A stretch of 64,000 nt of DNA from Paenibacillus tengchongensis (GTDB lineage Bacteria > Bacillota > Bacilli > Paenibacillales > Paenibacillaceae). Location: NCBI RefSeq assembly GCF_008973665.1, contig NZ_WACP01000009.1, forward strand, positions 124,001 to 188,000. Direction: 5' to 3'. Each line of letters opens with the position of its first letter. Positions within the stretch are counted from its first letter, which is position 1. Both the position numbers and the translations under genes were made by a program. The notes beneath the pieces are model-generated. The model did not search any database. It was not told the DNA's origin and was given only the letters and a program-made list of their open reading frames with translations. This document shows positions 42,543-49,343 of the stretch, in pieces.

Positions 42543-43062
42543 ATCCACCGTTTCCCCCTTCACTCTCAAGCATTCCGCTATCCTTCAGCAGTTCTTTCAT
42601 CAGCTTCAGTCCTTTGTGCTGCCTGGACTTGGCTGTTCCGAGCGGAATAGACAAGGCCTCGGCGATGTCGGCCAAACTGAAGTCATGCATGTAGCGCAGC
42701 GTCAGCACGGCACGGATTTGGGCCGGCAGCCGGTTCATCGCCTCCGCAATCCGCTCCGCCTGTTCACGTTCCTCCGCGGCCCGCTCCGGCGCTTTCATTT
42801 CTTTTCCCGCAAGCATGTACGCATGCTCTGACACCTTCCGCGCCAGGCTGCGGCTGCGCTTCAGATGGTTCAGGCAGGCATTGACGGCAATCTTCAGCAG
42901 CCATGCCCGCAAATACTCCACTTCCCGCCAGGGACTGCGAAACGCGGTGATGAACACCTCCTGGCACAGATCCTCGGCATCACGGGCGTCATGCACCATG
43001 AAATAGCAGGTTCGGTAGACCTCCTTGCTGTAGGTCTCGAACAACTTCCGGTTGCTCTCCAA
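42502..43062 (-). CDS. ECF sigma factor
   Basis: 186 residues. Region 2 (FETYSKEVYRTCYFMVHDAR, then DLCQEVFITAF) and region 4 (NRLPAQIRAVLTLRYMHDFS, then LADIAEALSIPLGTAKSRQH) are complete, and region 3 is absent, as in extracytoplasmic-function sigma factors. The start is TTG at 43062 with GGGAG seven bases ahead; the frame stays open 13 codons upstream. Co-transcribed with and overlapping the anti-sigma gene. Confidence 0.93.
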   Translation of the reverse strand: MESNRKLFETYSKEVYRTCYFMVHDARDAEDLCQEVFITAFRSPWREVEYLRAWLLKIAVNACLNHLKRSRSLARKVSEHAYMLAGKEMKAPERAAEEREQAERIAEAMNRLPAQIRAVLTLRYMHDFSLADIAEALSIPLGTAKSRQHKGLKLMKELLKDSGMLESEGGNGGYEQAGTYTEAAVK

Positions 43063-43093
43063 ATGGTCACTCCCTTTCTGATCAAACTGTCTA

Positions 43094-43122
43094 TTAAACA
43101 ACCGCCGGCCTGAAAAGGTTCA
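43094..43122 (-). promoter_or_regulatory. Possible ECF-type autoregulatory promoter
   Basis: Minus strand TGAACCTTTT (-35-like, core 43122-43117) and GTTTAA (43099-43094) spaced 17 bases, just upstream of the sigma gene. ECF factors often control their own gene through an AAC-containing -35. A TATACT near 43133 could instead serve sigma-A. Confidence 0.4.
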
Positions 43123-43160
43123 TTCTTCCAAGTATAAAATAATTTTCTTCAACAAAAAAC

Positions 43161-43179
43161 ACGGACCTATGAGGTCCGT
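43161..43179. repeat. 19-bp palindromic direct repeat, left copy
   Basis: ACGGACCTATGAGGTCCGT, itself a hairpin. Followed leftwards (minus strand) by T6 at 43159-43154, so this copy still carries the U tract of the original terminator of the GGDEF-EAL gene. Confidence 0.9.
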
Positions 43180-43348
43180 CAGGCTGTCGAGAAACCCCCT
43201 GTTTTTTTGCAGGGGGTTTAAAACTGTCTTGGTGGTCTAAAAAACAGGGTCCTCAGAGCGTTTTAAATCGATTTTTGATTAGAGAGTTGAGTCTCCCCAC
43301 ATAAAAATAGAAGTGTCGAAAAGTCCCCTGGACTTTCTCGACACTCTG
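43180..43348. mobile_element. 169-bp MITE-like element in the GGDEF-EAL gene terminator
   Basis: Ends CAGGCTGTCGAGAAA and TTTCTCGACACTCTG are 15-bp terminal inverted repeats with two mismatches. It is flanked by identical 19-bp copies of a palindrome (43161-43179 and 43349-43367). No transposase frame is present. Inside are AAACCCCCT/AGGGGGTTT (43192-43219) and an AT-rich centre. Removing the element plus one 19-bp copy rebuilds a normal hairpin-T6 terminator, so the state before insertion is visible. It resembles the ends of an insertion sequence, perhaps of the IS1182 kind, which often targets palindromes; the family name is a guess. Confidence 0.8.
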
Positions 43349-43367
43349 ACGGACCTATGAGGTCCGT
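43349..43367. repeat. 19-bp palindromic direct repeat, right copy
   Basis: Identical to 43161-43179. It contains the last codons and the TAG stop (43357-43355) of the GGDEF-EAL gene, so the hairpin forms at the very end of the coding region. Confidence 0.9.
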
Positions 43368-45778
43368 GCAGCAAGCAGAAACATATCAGCCATTTCATGA
43401 GCAGGCAACGGCCGGCTGTAATAATAGCCCTGAAACTCGCGGCAGCCGCCATCCAGCAGAATGTCCAGCTGTTCCCGGGTTTCAATGCCTTCCGCGATTA
43501 CATCCATCTTTAAATGACGGGCCAAGGTGATAATCGCCGAGACGATCGCCTGGTCCTCACCGCCGGTCACGATATCCCGGATGAACGAGCGGTCGATTTT
43601 TACCTTATGGATCGGATACAGCCTCAAATAGCTGAGCGAGCTGTAGCCGGTTCCGAAATCGTCGAGGCTGATGCGGATTCCGGTTTTGACCAGCCCGCTC
43701 AGCACCTCGGCAGAGATATTCGCGTTCATCATCATGCTTTCGGTAATTTCCAGCTCCAAATATTCCGGGGCAAGCCCGCTCTCCTTCAGGATGCCCACGA
43801 TCTCCTCCAGCAGATTGTATTGATGGAACTGCTGCGACGAAAGGTTGACCGCCACCGGGACAAGGGGCCCGCCAGCCTCATGCCACCTGTGCATCTGCCG
43901 GCACGCTTCGCGCAGAACCCATTTGCCTAGCTCCACAATCAGCCCCATTTCTTCGGCGAGCGGGATAAAGACCGCCGGCGAGAGCAGGCCCCGCTGGGGA
44001 TGCTGCCACCTTATCAACGCTTCTACGCCGACGATGGCTTTGCGTTCCTCATGGACCTGCGGCTGGTAATGCAGCACGAATTCATTCCGCTCCAGCGCCT
44101 TGCGCAGATCCCCCTCCAGCTCAAGCCGTTCCAGCAATTCTCCGTTTAACTCCTCGGAGAAGAAATGATAGTCATTTTTGCCGTTCTTTTTCACCTCATA
44201 CATTGCAGTGTCGGCATTCTTCAGCAACTGGACGGGATCTTGGCCGTGATACGGATAAAAGGCGATGCCGATGCTCATCGTTACATAAAATTCCCGTTCT
44301 TTTAAATGATAGGGCTGGGCCACGGCGGCAATCATCGCTTCGGCGATGTCGGTAACATTCATCTGCTTGCGGGTGAACCGGCACAGCAGCGCGAACTCAT
44401 CCCCGCCGAGGCGGGCCAGAATCACATTCTCGTTCACCACACTGTTCCTGATGCGGTTGCTCATCTCCTGCAGGAACAGGTCACCGTAGAGATGGCCCAG
44501 CGAGTCGTTGATCATTTTGAAGCGGTCGAGGTCCAGCACCATCACCCCGAAGGGCTCCTGCTTCCCGCTATGGGCCTCAATAGCCTGCTCCAGCAGCTGA
44601 TTGAACATCCGCCGGTTCGGCAGACCGGTCAGCTCATCGTGAAAGGCCAGGTAATGATTCCGTTCCTTGACCTGCTTGTCCTCCGTCACATCTCTGGCAA
44701 TGACATAGGTTCCAACCACCTGCCCGTCCACCGTAACGGGGGCGTTGATGACACTGATATCCACCCGGTGCCCCTCCTGATGAACAATCGTTGTTTCATA
44801 ACCGATGTACTCTCCGCCAAAAGAGCGGCTGAACAATTCATGCATACGGCCGCGCTCTTCTTCTACAACGATGTTAAGAAAGAAATCGAGGCTGCGGTCC
44901 TCCAGCGTCTCCTGGTTTATCCCGGTAATCCGGGATGCGGCGGGATTGAACCCGATAATCCGCAATTCAAGGTCTACGGACAGAATCCCATCCTGATTAT
45001 TCTCATACAGGGAGCGGTACCATTTTTCATTCACCAGTATCTTCGTATCTTTACGGGAGAAGCGCCGCGAAATATTTAAACCGATCAGTGACAGCCACAG
45101 CGTGAACAGCATGCCTCCGGCAATGATATACGCCAGCCACTTCTGTTCCAGTACTACTCCGGGCAAATCTCCGTGCATATGATCCGGTTCAAATTGCGCC
45201 GCGAGCATTCCTGTATAATGCATGCCTGCAATGGCCGCCCCTAAAATCAGTCCCCCGCCGAGCTTCCTCCAGCCACTCTGCTTTTCGTTTCCGGTCATTG
45301 CCGAGAAGCTCAGCCACAGTGCCGCGTAGGCTGCAGCGTAAGCAATGGCGATTGAGAGCACCACATAGCCGTAACGGTATACAATCCCGATCTGCATGGC
45401 CGACATTCCGATGTAATGCATTCCGGCAATGCCCGCCGCCAGCAAAATCCCTCCGCCGAGCAGTTGCCGCAATCCGGCCCGGAAGCGGGCGATCACCGCC
45501 AGCGCAAGGAATGAACCGAGTACTGCAGCCGTAATCGACAGCAGCACTTTCAGCAAATTATATTTTACCGGTACGGGCAGATTCAGCGCCAGCATTCCGA
45601 TAAAATGCGCCGACCAGATCCCCATTCCCATCAGAACGGCGCCGAAGGCCAGCCACCGCCACCTCCGGATCCCTCTGGCTTGGCCTGCGCTGGCCGCTAG
45701 ATCCAGCACTGTGTACGAAGACGCAACTGCAATTACATATGAGAACAGGACAAGTATCAAGTCATGAGAAGCATGCAT
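43355..45778 (-). CDS. MHYT-PAS-GGDEF-EAL membrane protein (c-di-GMP turnover)
   Basis: 807 residues. Seven-helix MHYT sensor with the three motif copies SAHFIGM, GMHYIGM and GMHYTGM, thought to bind copper and sense a gas; then a PAS domain (about 255-365), a diguanylate cyclase domain with intact GGDEF (458-462) and a phosphodiesterase domain with EAL (586-588) and DDFGTGYSS. Both output sites look complete, so net direction cannot be told. Start ATG at 45778 with AGGAG eight bases ahead. The 3' terminator has been split by the MITE-like element. Upstream lies an orphan terminator hairpin (45907-45938). Confidence 0.93.
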   Translation of the reverse strand: MHASHDLILVLFSYVIAVASSYTVLDLAASAGQARGIRRWRWLAFGAVLMGMGIWSAHFIGMLALNLPVPVKYNLLKVLLSITAAVLGSFLALAVIARFRAGLRQLLGGGILLAAGIAGMHYIGMSAMQIGIVYRYGYVVLSIAIAYAAAYAALWLSFSAMTGNEKQSGWRKLGGGLILGAAIAGMHYTGMLAAQFEPDHMHGDLPGVVLEQKWLAYIIAGGMLFTLWLSLIGLNISRRFSRKDTKILVNEKWYRSLYENNQDGILSVDLELRIIGFNPAASRITGINQETLEDRSLDFFLNIVVEEERGRMHELFSRSFGGEYIGYETTIVHQEGHRVDISVINAPVTVDGQVVGTYVIARDVTEDKQVKERNHYLAFHDELTGLPNRRMFNQLLEQAIEAHSGKQEPFGVMVLDLDRFKMINDSLGHLYGDLFLQEMSNRIRNSVVNENVILARLGGDEFALLCRFTRKQMNVTDIAEAMIAAVAQPYHLKEREFYVTMSIGIAFYPYHGQDPVQLLKNADTAMYEVKKNGKNDYHFFSEELNGELLERLELEGDLRKALERNEFVLHYQPQVHEERKAIVGVEALIRWQHPQRGLLSPAVFIPLAEEMGLIVELGKWVLREACRQMHRWHEAGGPLVPVAVNLSSQQFHQYNLLEEIVGILKESGLAPEYLELEITESMMMNANISAEVLSGLVKTGIRISLDDFGTGYSSLSYLRLYPIHKVKIDRSFIRDIVTGGEDQAIVSAIITLARHLKMDVIAEGIETREQLDILLDGGCREFQGYYYSRPLPAHEMADMFLLAARTS

Positions 45779-45906
45779 ATGTTCCACTCCTGGCCCCCCT
45801 TTCTTCTTTCCGCCGTTCCGGAAGAACATTAGTATATATATCGACATAATTCATACTTAATCGACACTATTGTGAAAATAAATCCTCTATTTTTAAGTAA
45901 GGGGAG

Positions 45907-45938
45907 AAAAAAAGGACCCCGCCGGTCACCGGCGGGGC
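45907..45938 (-). terminator. Orphan leftward terminator upstream of the GGDEF-EAL gene
   Basis: CCCCGCCGGT (45917-45926) pairs with ACCGGCGGGG (45928-45937), and the minus strand then has seven T (45913-45907). No gene on the minus strand ends here. It could be a leader attenuator of the GGDEF-EAL gene or a barrier to antisense transcription from the RiPP region. Nothing else is supported in the 382-base gap except the RiPP promoter region. Confidence 0.8.
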
Positions 45939-46063
45939 CAAGGTCTATTGTAAGGGGGTCATAGGATGAATATAAAGCCCCAAGCTTAAATTGCGATGAA
46001 AACTGCTTAAAATTTTGATTAAGAGAGGGACGAGGCATAGGAAAACAGGTAAAATTTTAATTG

Positions 46064-46092
46064 TTTACCATTGATAGATTATAATATATAAT
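46064..46092 (+). promoter_or_regulatory. AT-rich promoter region of the RiPP cassette
   Basis: TTTACC (46064-46069) and TATAAT (46087-46092) spaced 17 bases; overlapping alternatives (TTGTTT, TTGATA, an earlier TATAAT at 46080-46085) exist. The 9-mer TTTACCATT occurs at 46064-46072 and again at 46121-46129, on both sides of the likely start, and could be an operator pair. Clearly richer in A/T than the flanking genes. Confidence 0.6.
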
Positions 46093-46160
46093 TATACCAA
46101 CATCTAGAAATAATACTCTATTTACCATTTTATCAAGTTAATAGAGCGGAGGTGGATTTG

Positions 46161-46241
46161 ATGTTGAATGTTGTCCGTAAACCAGTAGCCAATGAGAAGA
46201 AGGCTCTGGCCAACTGTTGCGCTGGCGTAATCAAGAACTAG
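46161..46241 (+). CDS. Putative RiPP precursor peptide with Cys-Cys core
   Basis: 26 residues, ATG at 46161, TAG at 46239-46241, with a strong GGAGGTGG ribosome site at 46148-46155. Leader-like half MLNVVRKPVANEKKALA (five bases: R6, K7, K13, K14, and K25 further on; one acid, E12), then NCCAGVIKN with adjacent C19 and C20. It is followed 65 bases later by a radical SAM/SPASM maturase and an ABC exporter, which is the reason I call it a gene. The cysteines would be the natural thioether donors (sactipeptide or ranthipeptide chemistry), but the product type is inference. I do not recognise the peptide from any named family. Confidence 0.75.
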   Translation: MLNVVRKPVANEKKALANCCAGVIKN

Positions 46242-46249
46242 TCCCTGTG

Positions 46250-46276
46250 CGGCTGCCTCTTTAGTAGAGGCAGCCG
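46250..46276 (+). terminator. Attenuating hairpin between precursor and maturase
   Basis: CGGCTGCCTCT (46250-46260) pairs perfectly with AGAGGCAGCCG (46266-46276) around a five-base loop, followed by a T-rich but interrupted stretch (TCTATTATTTT). It begins nine bases past the peptide stop. A leaky terminator here would give much peptide mRNA and little enzyme mRNA, as in other RiPP operons. Confidence 0.75.
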
Positions 46277-46306
46277 TCTATTATTTTAATCCAGCGGAGG
46301 ATACCT

Positions 46307-47614
46307 ATGAAACACTCTTTTTATAATATGGAATTGGCACTGCCGAATAGCGAAAGACTGCTGTATAATACCCGGACCGATTATCTGGTTACTTTGGATG
46401 ACTCCTTGTACCGGCGCTTTGACCGGCTTGATCTTACTTCCGAAGAAGCAGCAGCCTTGCATGAAATGGGATTTATTATTGAAGACGGGGCAGATGAGCT
46501 GAAAGCACTGCGTCAGGACCACTTTACCGCCAAACGCAACGGGCATGAGCTGCACCTGGTGATTCAGACGTCCACCGGCTGCAATTTCGCCTGCACTTAC
46601 TGCTATCAGAATCACAGCGTCAAGAACCTTGAAGCGGACGGAATACGGAAACTCCAGTCCTTCGTTCTCGCGAAGCTGGCAACCGGCGTCACCCAATTGA
46701 CAGTACACTGGTTCGGCGGCGAACCTCTGCTGAATATGGAAGTCATCTTTACCATGGAGGAGTGGTTCAAAGAGCTTTCCGCCCAGTATCCGCACCTTTC
46801 TTACTTCAGCTCCATTACAACCAACGGGTACCTGCTGAAGTCCCCCGTCATCGACCGGCTGGAGCGCGAGACCCGGATCAGCAGCATACAGGTCACACTT
46901 GACGGCCCGGCCGAGCTGCACAACCGCTCCCGGCAGCTGAAAAACGGCTCGGGAACCTATGAAGCCATTTTCCGTAACCTCCGGGAACTGCTGGTGCGCT
47001 CGGCCCGCATCCATGTTACCCTGCGTTACAATGTGACCCAGGTGAACATCCACTATATTAAGCCATTTCTGGAGGGACTGGAAGCGGCGGAAATGCTTTA
47101 TCATCCCCGACTGGAGCTCAACTTTCAGAAGGTTCACAATTACAACGGCAATGCTGAAGACGAGTCCGGCGTTTACTTCGCAAGTAAAGAAGATTATGCC
47201 GCCCAGCTGCTGGACGTATACCGGCTGCTGGCGGATAAAGGTCTGACGCTGCCGCGTTATACGGTTCTTAAGAAAGTACACTGTGATTTTGAGAAACGGA
47301 ATACGGCGGTCGTCGGACCGGATATGAATCTTTACATCTGCACCGCTTCGGATTTTACGCCGGAATATTCGCTCGGGTTGCTGGGAGAGAACGGCAGCAT
47401 CACGGATGAACGGCCTTCGGAGATGGTCGAGCGCAATATTTTTGCCAAGGACAAATGCCTGAGCTGCCGGTTATTACCGCTTTGCATGGGCGGATGCAGC
47501 AAACTGGAAGCAATGGGCGAGGATGAATGCATCCCTGAACGCTATATTTTCCTGGAATTGCTCAAGCTTTATTATCAGGAACAAATCGGCGCCGGCGCCT
47601 TGGCCGGATCGTGA
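46307..47614 (+). CDS. Radical SAM/SPASM peptide maturase
   Basis: 435 residues. A small N-terminal domain (NTRTDYLVTLDD to MGFIIEDGADEL), typical of peptide-modifying radical SAM enzymes, is followed by the CxxxCxxC SAM cluster at C92, C96 and C99 (GCNFACTYCYQN), HWFGGEPLL and TTNGYLL. The SPASM domain is complete for two auxiliary 4Fe-4S clusters: C326, C345, then C384-x2-C387-x5-C393-x3-C397, and C408. GGAGG ahead of the ATG. It likely installs a crosslink in the 26-residue peptide encoded upstream. Linkage chemistry cannot be read from sequence. Confidence 0.92.
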   Translation: MKHSFYNMELALPNSERLLYNTRTDYLVTLDDSLYRRFDRLDLTSEEAAALHEMGFIIEDGADELKALRQDHFTAKRNGHELHLVIQTSTGCNFACTYCYQNHSVKNLEADGIRKLQSFVLAKLATGVTQLTVHWFGGEPLLNMEVIFTMEEWFKELSAQYPHLSYFSSITTNGYLLKSPVIDRLERETRISSIQVTLDGPAELHNRSRQLKNGSGTYEAIFRNLRELLVRSARIHVTLRYNVTQVNIHYIKPFLEGLEAAEMLYHPRLELNFQKVHNYNGNAEDESGVYFASKEDYAAQLLDVYRLLADKGLTLPRYTVLKKVHCDFEKRNTAVVGPDMNLYICTASDFTPEYSLGLLGENGSITDERPSEMVERNIFAKDKCLSCRLLPLCMGGCSKLEAMGEDECIPERYIFLELLKLYYQEQIGAGALAGS

Positions 47615-47627
47615 GAAGAGGCGTGCG

Positions 47628-49244
47628 ATGTTTAAAAAATATGCTTCACTGAAGCCCTTGGACGGGCCTTTGCAGTTCGAACTCCGCAAGTACCTTATCT
47701 TTCAGTATCTCAATGCGGGAATTGTACTGATCGTACCTTTTCTCGTCAAATACCTGTTTGACGACATTCTGCTTGAGATGTTGGTCCGTGATGTAGTCCT
47801 ATGGCTAATCGTAAGCGGTGTCGCCGTGCTCCTGGTGCATTTGTTCACCTTTTACTGCATTCAATACAGCGGCGACCGCCTGGCTACCCGCCTTTCCAAT
47901 AGTTTCAGGAAGAAACAGCTGCTTCACGTGATGAAGCTTTCTCCCCGGCAGTACGGCTCATTGGATAAGGATTTGCTGTTCAATGCCGTCTACGCGGAGA
48001 CGGGAGTCATCTCAGCAGCCTTTATCAACGCCTGTCTCATTTGGAAATGCATGCTGCAGGTCGCGGTATATCTGGTTATCCTGTTCTTCATCTCCTGGCC
48101 CTTCGGGATTGTTGTACTGGTCTCGCTTGGACTGTACGGCCTCGCCGCCCTCTTCAACACCGGTCGCTTTCAGCAATCCATCGAGGCTGAACGGATATCG
48201 ATCGATGGACTTACCCGGAGGATCCGCACCCTGCTGGACGGGAAGATTCAAGCCCGGCTCTACCGCAAAGAAGCGTTCCTTGTGGACTATGCGGATGAGA
48301 GTATGAAGGATTGGGAGAACAAACGGATCCGGTACAACTTCTGGTACACTCTGCTGGCCCAGGTGCCGGCCTTCCTGACGGATATTGTCCCCATTCTGAT
48401 TTACGGCACAGGCGCGGTATTCATTTTACTTGGCTGGTCGACGATTGGAACGGCGATTTTCATTACCCAGTTCATTGCTCTGCTGTTCTCCGCCATGCAG
48501 GATATCGCCGGGATTTGGGTGGAACAAAACAATGTCCTGCCTTATCTGGACCGGTTCCGGACTGTGCTGGATGTGATTCCGGAGACATATGAATACGGCA
48601 TTTTATCCGGACCGGAAATTGCTGCGGCAGCCATACACGAAGGAGCCGTATACCGTGGAGGGCAGCTCCTGTTCCGCTCCGAATCGCTGACATTAGGCCA
48701 ATCGGGCCTCTTCCTGCTGCAGGGCAGGAACGGAAGCGGCAAAACTACGCTGCTGGACAATCTCGCCGGGCTTGAGACTGATCTTCCGGTTTCTCTCCGC
48801 CCGAAGAAGACAGTGGCTTATTTCAAATCACCATGTTTATATATAGAAGGAACCGTTCTGGATAATATATGGTTCGGCTCAGCGCCGGAGTCTGTGGATC
48901 ATCTCCAAAGCGTTGCCGGCATGCTGGATATCGGCTTTCTCCATCAGACCATCCACCTGCAGCCCCTCAATCTGTCACTCGGCCAGCAGCAAAAAGTCGC
49001 ATTGGCCCGGTTCCTCGTGAATCAGTGGGATAAGACCGTCTGGCTGCTTGACGAGCCTTTTGTCAATCTGGACAAAGATACTGCGGCCCGGCTCAGAGAA
49101 TTTCTGCTTCAAGAAGCGCAGACCCGCCTGATTCTGCTCGTTACCCACGAGGACATGCCGGATACCGGAATCACTGCCCGTATTCAAATTGCGGAGAGCC
49201 GGTTGTTCTTTGATGAATCCAGAGCCTTTGAGCATGCACAGTAA
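47628..49244 (+). CDS. ABC exporter (fused permease-ATPase) of the RiPP cassette
   Basis: 538 residues. Six membrane helices in the first 320 residues, then an ATPase with Walker A GRNGSGKTT (about 365-373), signature LSLGQQQK (about 450), Walker B VWLLDEPFVNLD and the switch His in VTHED. No N-terminal C39 peptidase domain, so any leader must be removed by another protease. Start ATG at 47628, 13 bases after the maturase stop, with AGAGG ahead; a longer open frame starts inside the maturase gene and is not used. Likely exports the mature peptide or confers self-protection. Confidence 0.9.
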   Translation: MFKKYASLKPLDGPLQFELRKYLIFQYLNAGIVLIVPFLVKYLFDDILLEMLVRDVVLWLIVSGVAVLLVHLFTFYCIQYSGDRLATRLSNSFRKKQLLHVMKLSPRQYGSLDKDLLFNAVYAETGVISAAFINACLIWKCMLQVAVYLVILFFISWPFGIVVLVSLGLYGLAALFNTGRFQQSIEAERISIDGLTRRIRTLLDGKIQARLYRKEAFLVDYADESMKDWENKRIRYNFWYTLLAQVPAFLTDIVPILIYGTGAVFILLGWSTIGTAIFITQFIALLFSAMQDIAGIWVEQNNVLPYLDRFRTVLDVIPETYEYGILSGPEIAAAAIHEGAVYRGGQLLFRSESLTLGQSGLFLLQGRNGSGKTTLLDNLAGLETDLPVSLRPKKTVAYFKSPCLYIEGTVLDNIWFGSAPESVDHLQSVAGMLDIGFLHQTIHLQPLNLSLGQQQKVALARFLVNQWDKTVWLLDEPFVNLDKDTAARLREFLLQEAQTRLILLVTHEDMPDTGITARIQIAESRLFFDESRAFEHAQ

Positions 49245-49287
49245 ACGGCTGTTTCTAATCACTGCTTTGCCGTCCCGCAACAACATA

Positions 49288-49326
49288 AAAACGGTCTATA
49301 CCGATATGCCGGCAATAGACCGTTTA
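49288..49326. terminator. Terminator between the RiPP exporter and the LCP gene (convergent)
   Basis: AACGGTCTAT (49290-49299) pairs with ATAGACCGTT (49315-49324), with A-rich and T-rich flanks on either side, so it can serve both converging genes. Confidence 0.8.
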
Positions 49327-49343
49327 TTCCTTCCCATTCCTTG

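Noticed and set aside
43279..43485. Remnant transposase frame in the MITE-like element
   Set aside because: The frame runs from the GGDEF-EAL gene end through the element and has no transposase features.
45966..45989. Seven-codon frame (MNIKPQA) with AAGGGGG ahead
   Set aside because: Too short to support; no promoter seen and nothing downstream that it would control.
45829..46038. 69-codon minus frame spanning the orphan terminator
   Set aside because: It runs through a terminator stem, has no ribosome site and no resemblance to a known protein.
45841..46080. c-di-GMP riboswitch before the GGDEF-EAL gene
   Set aside because: The conserved GEMM core sequences are not present; only a terminator-type hairpin is.
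46286..47281. 331-codon frame on the minus strand opposite the maturase
   Set aside because: The plus frame has all SAM and SPASM cysteines; the minus frame has no recognisable domain or ribosome site.
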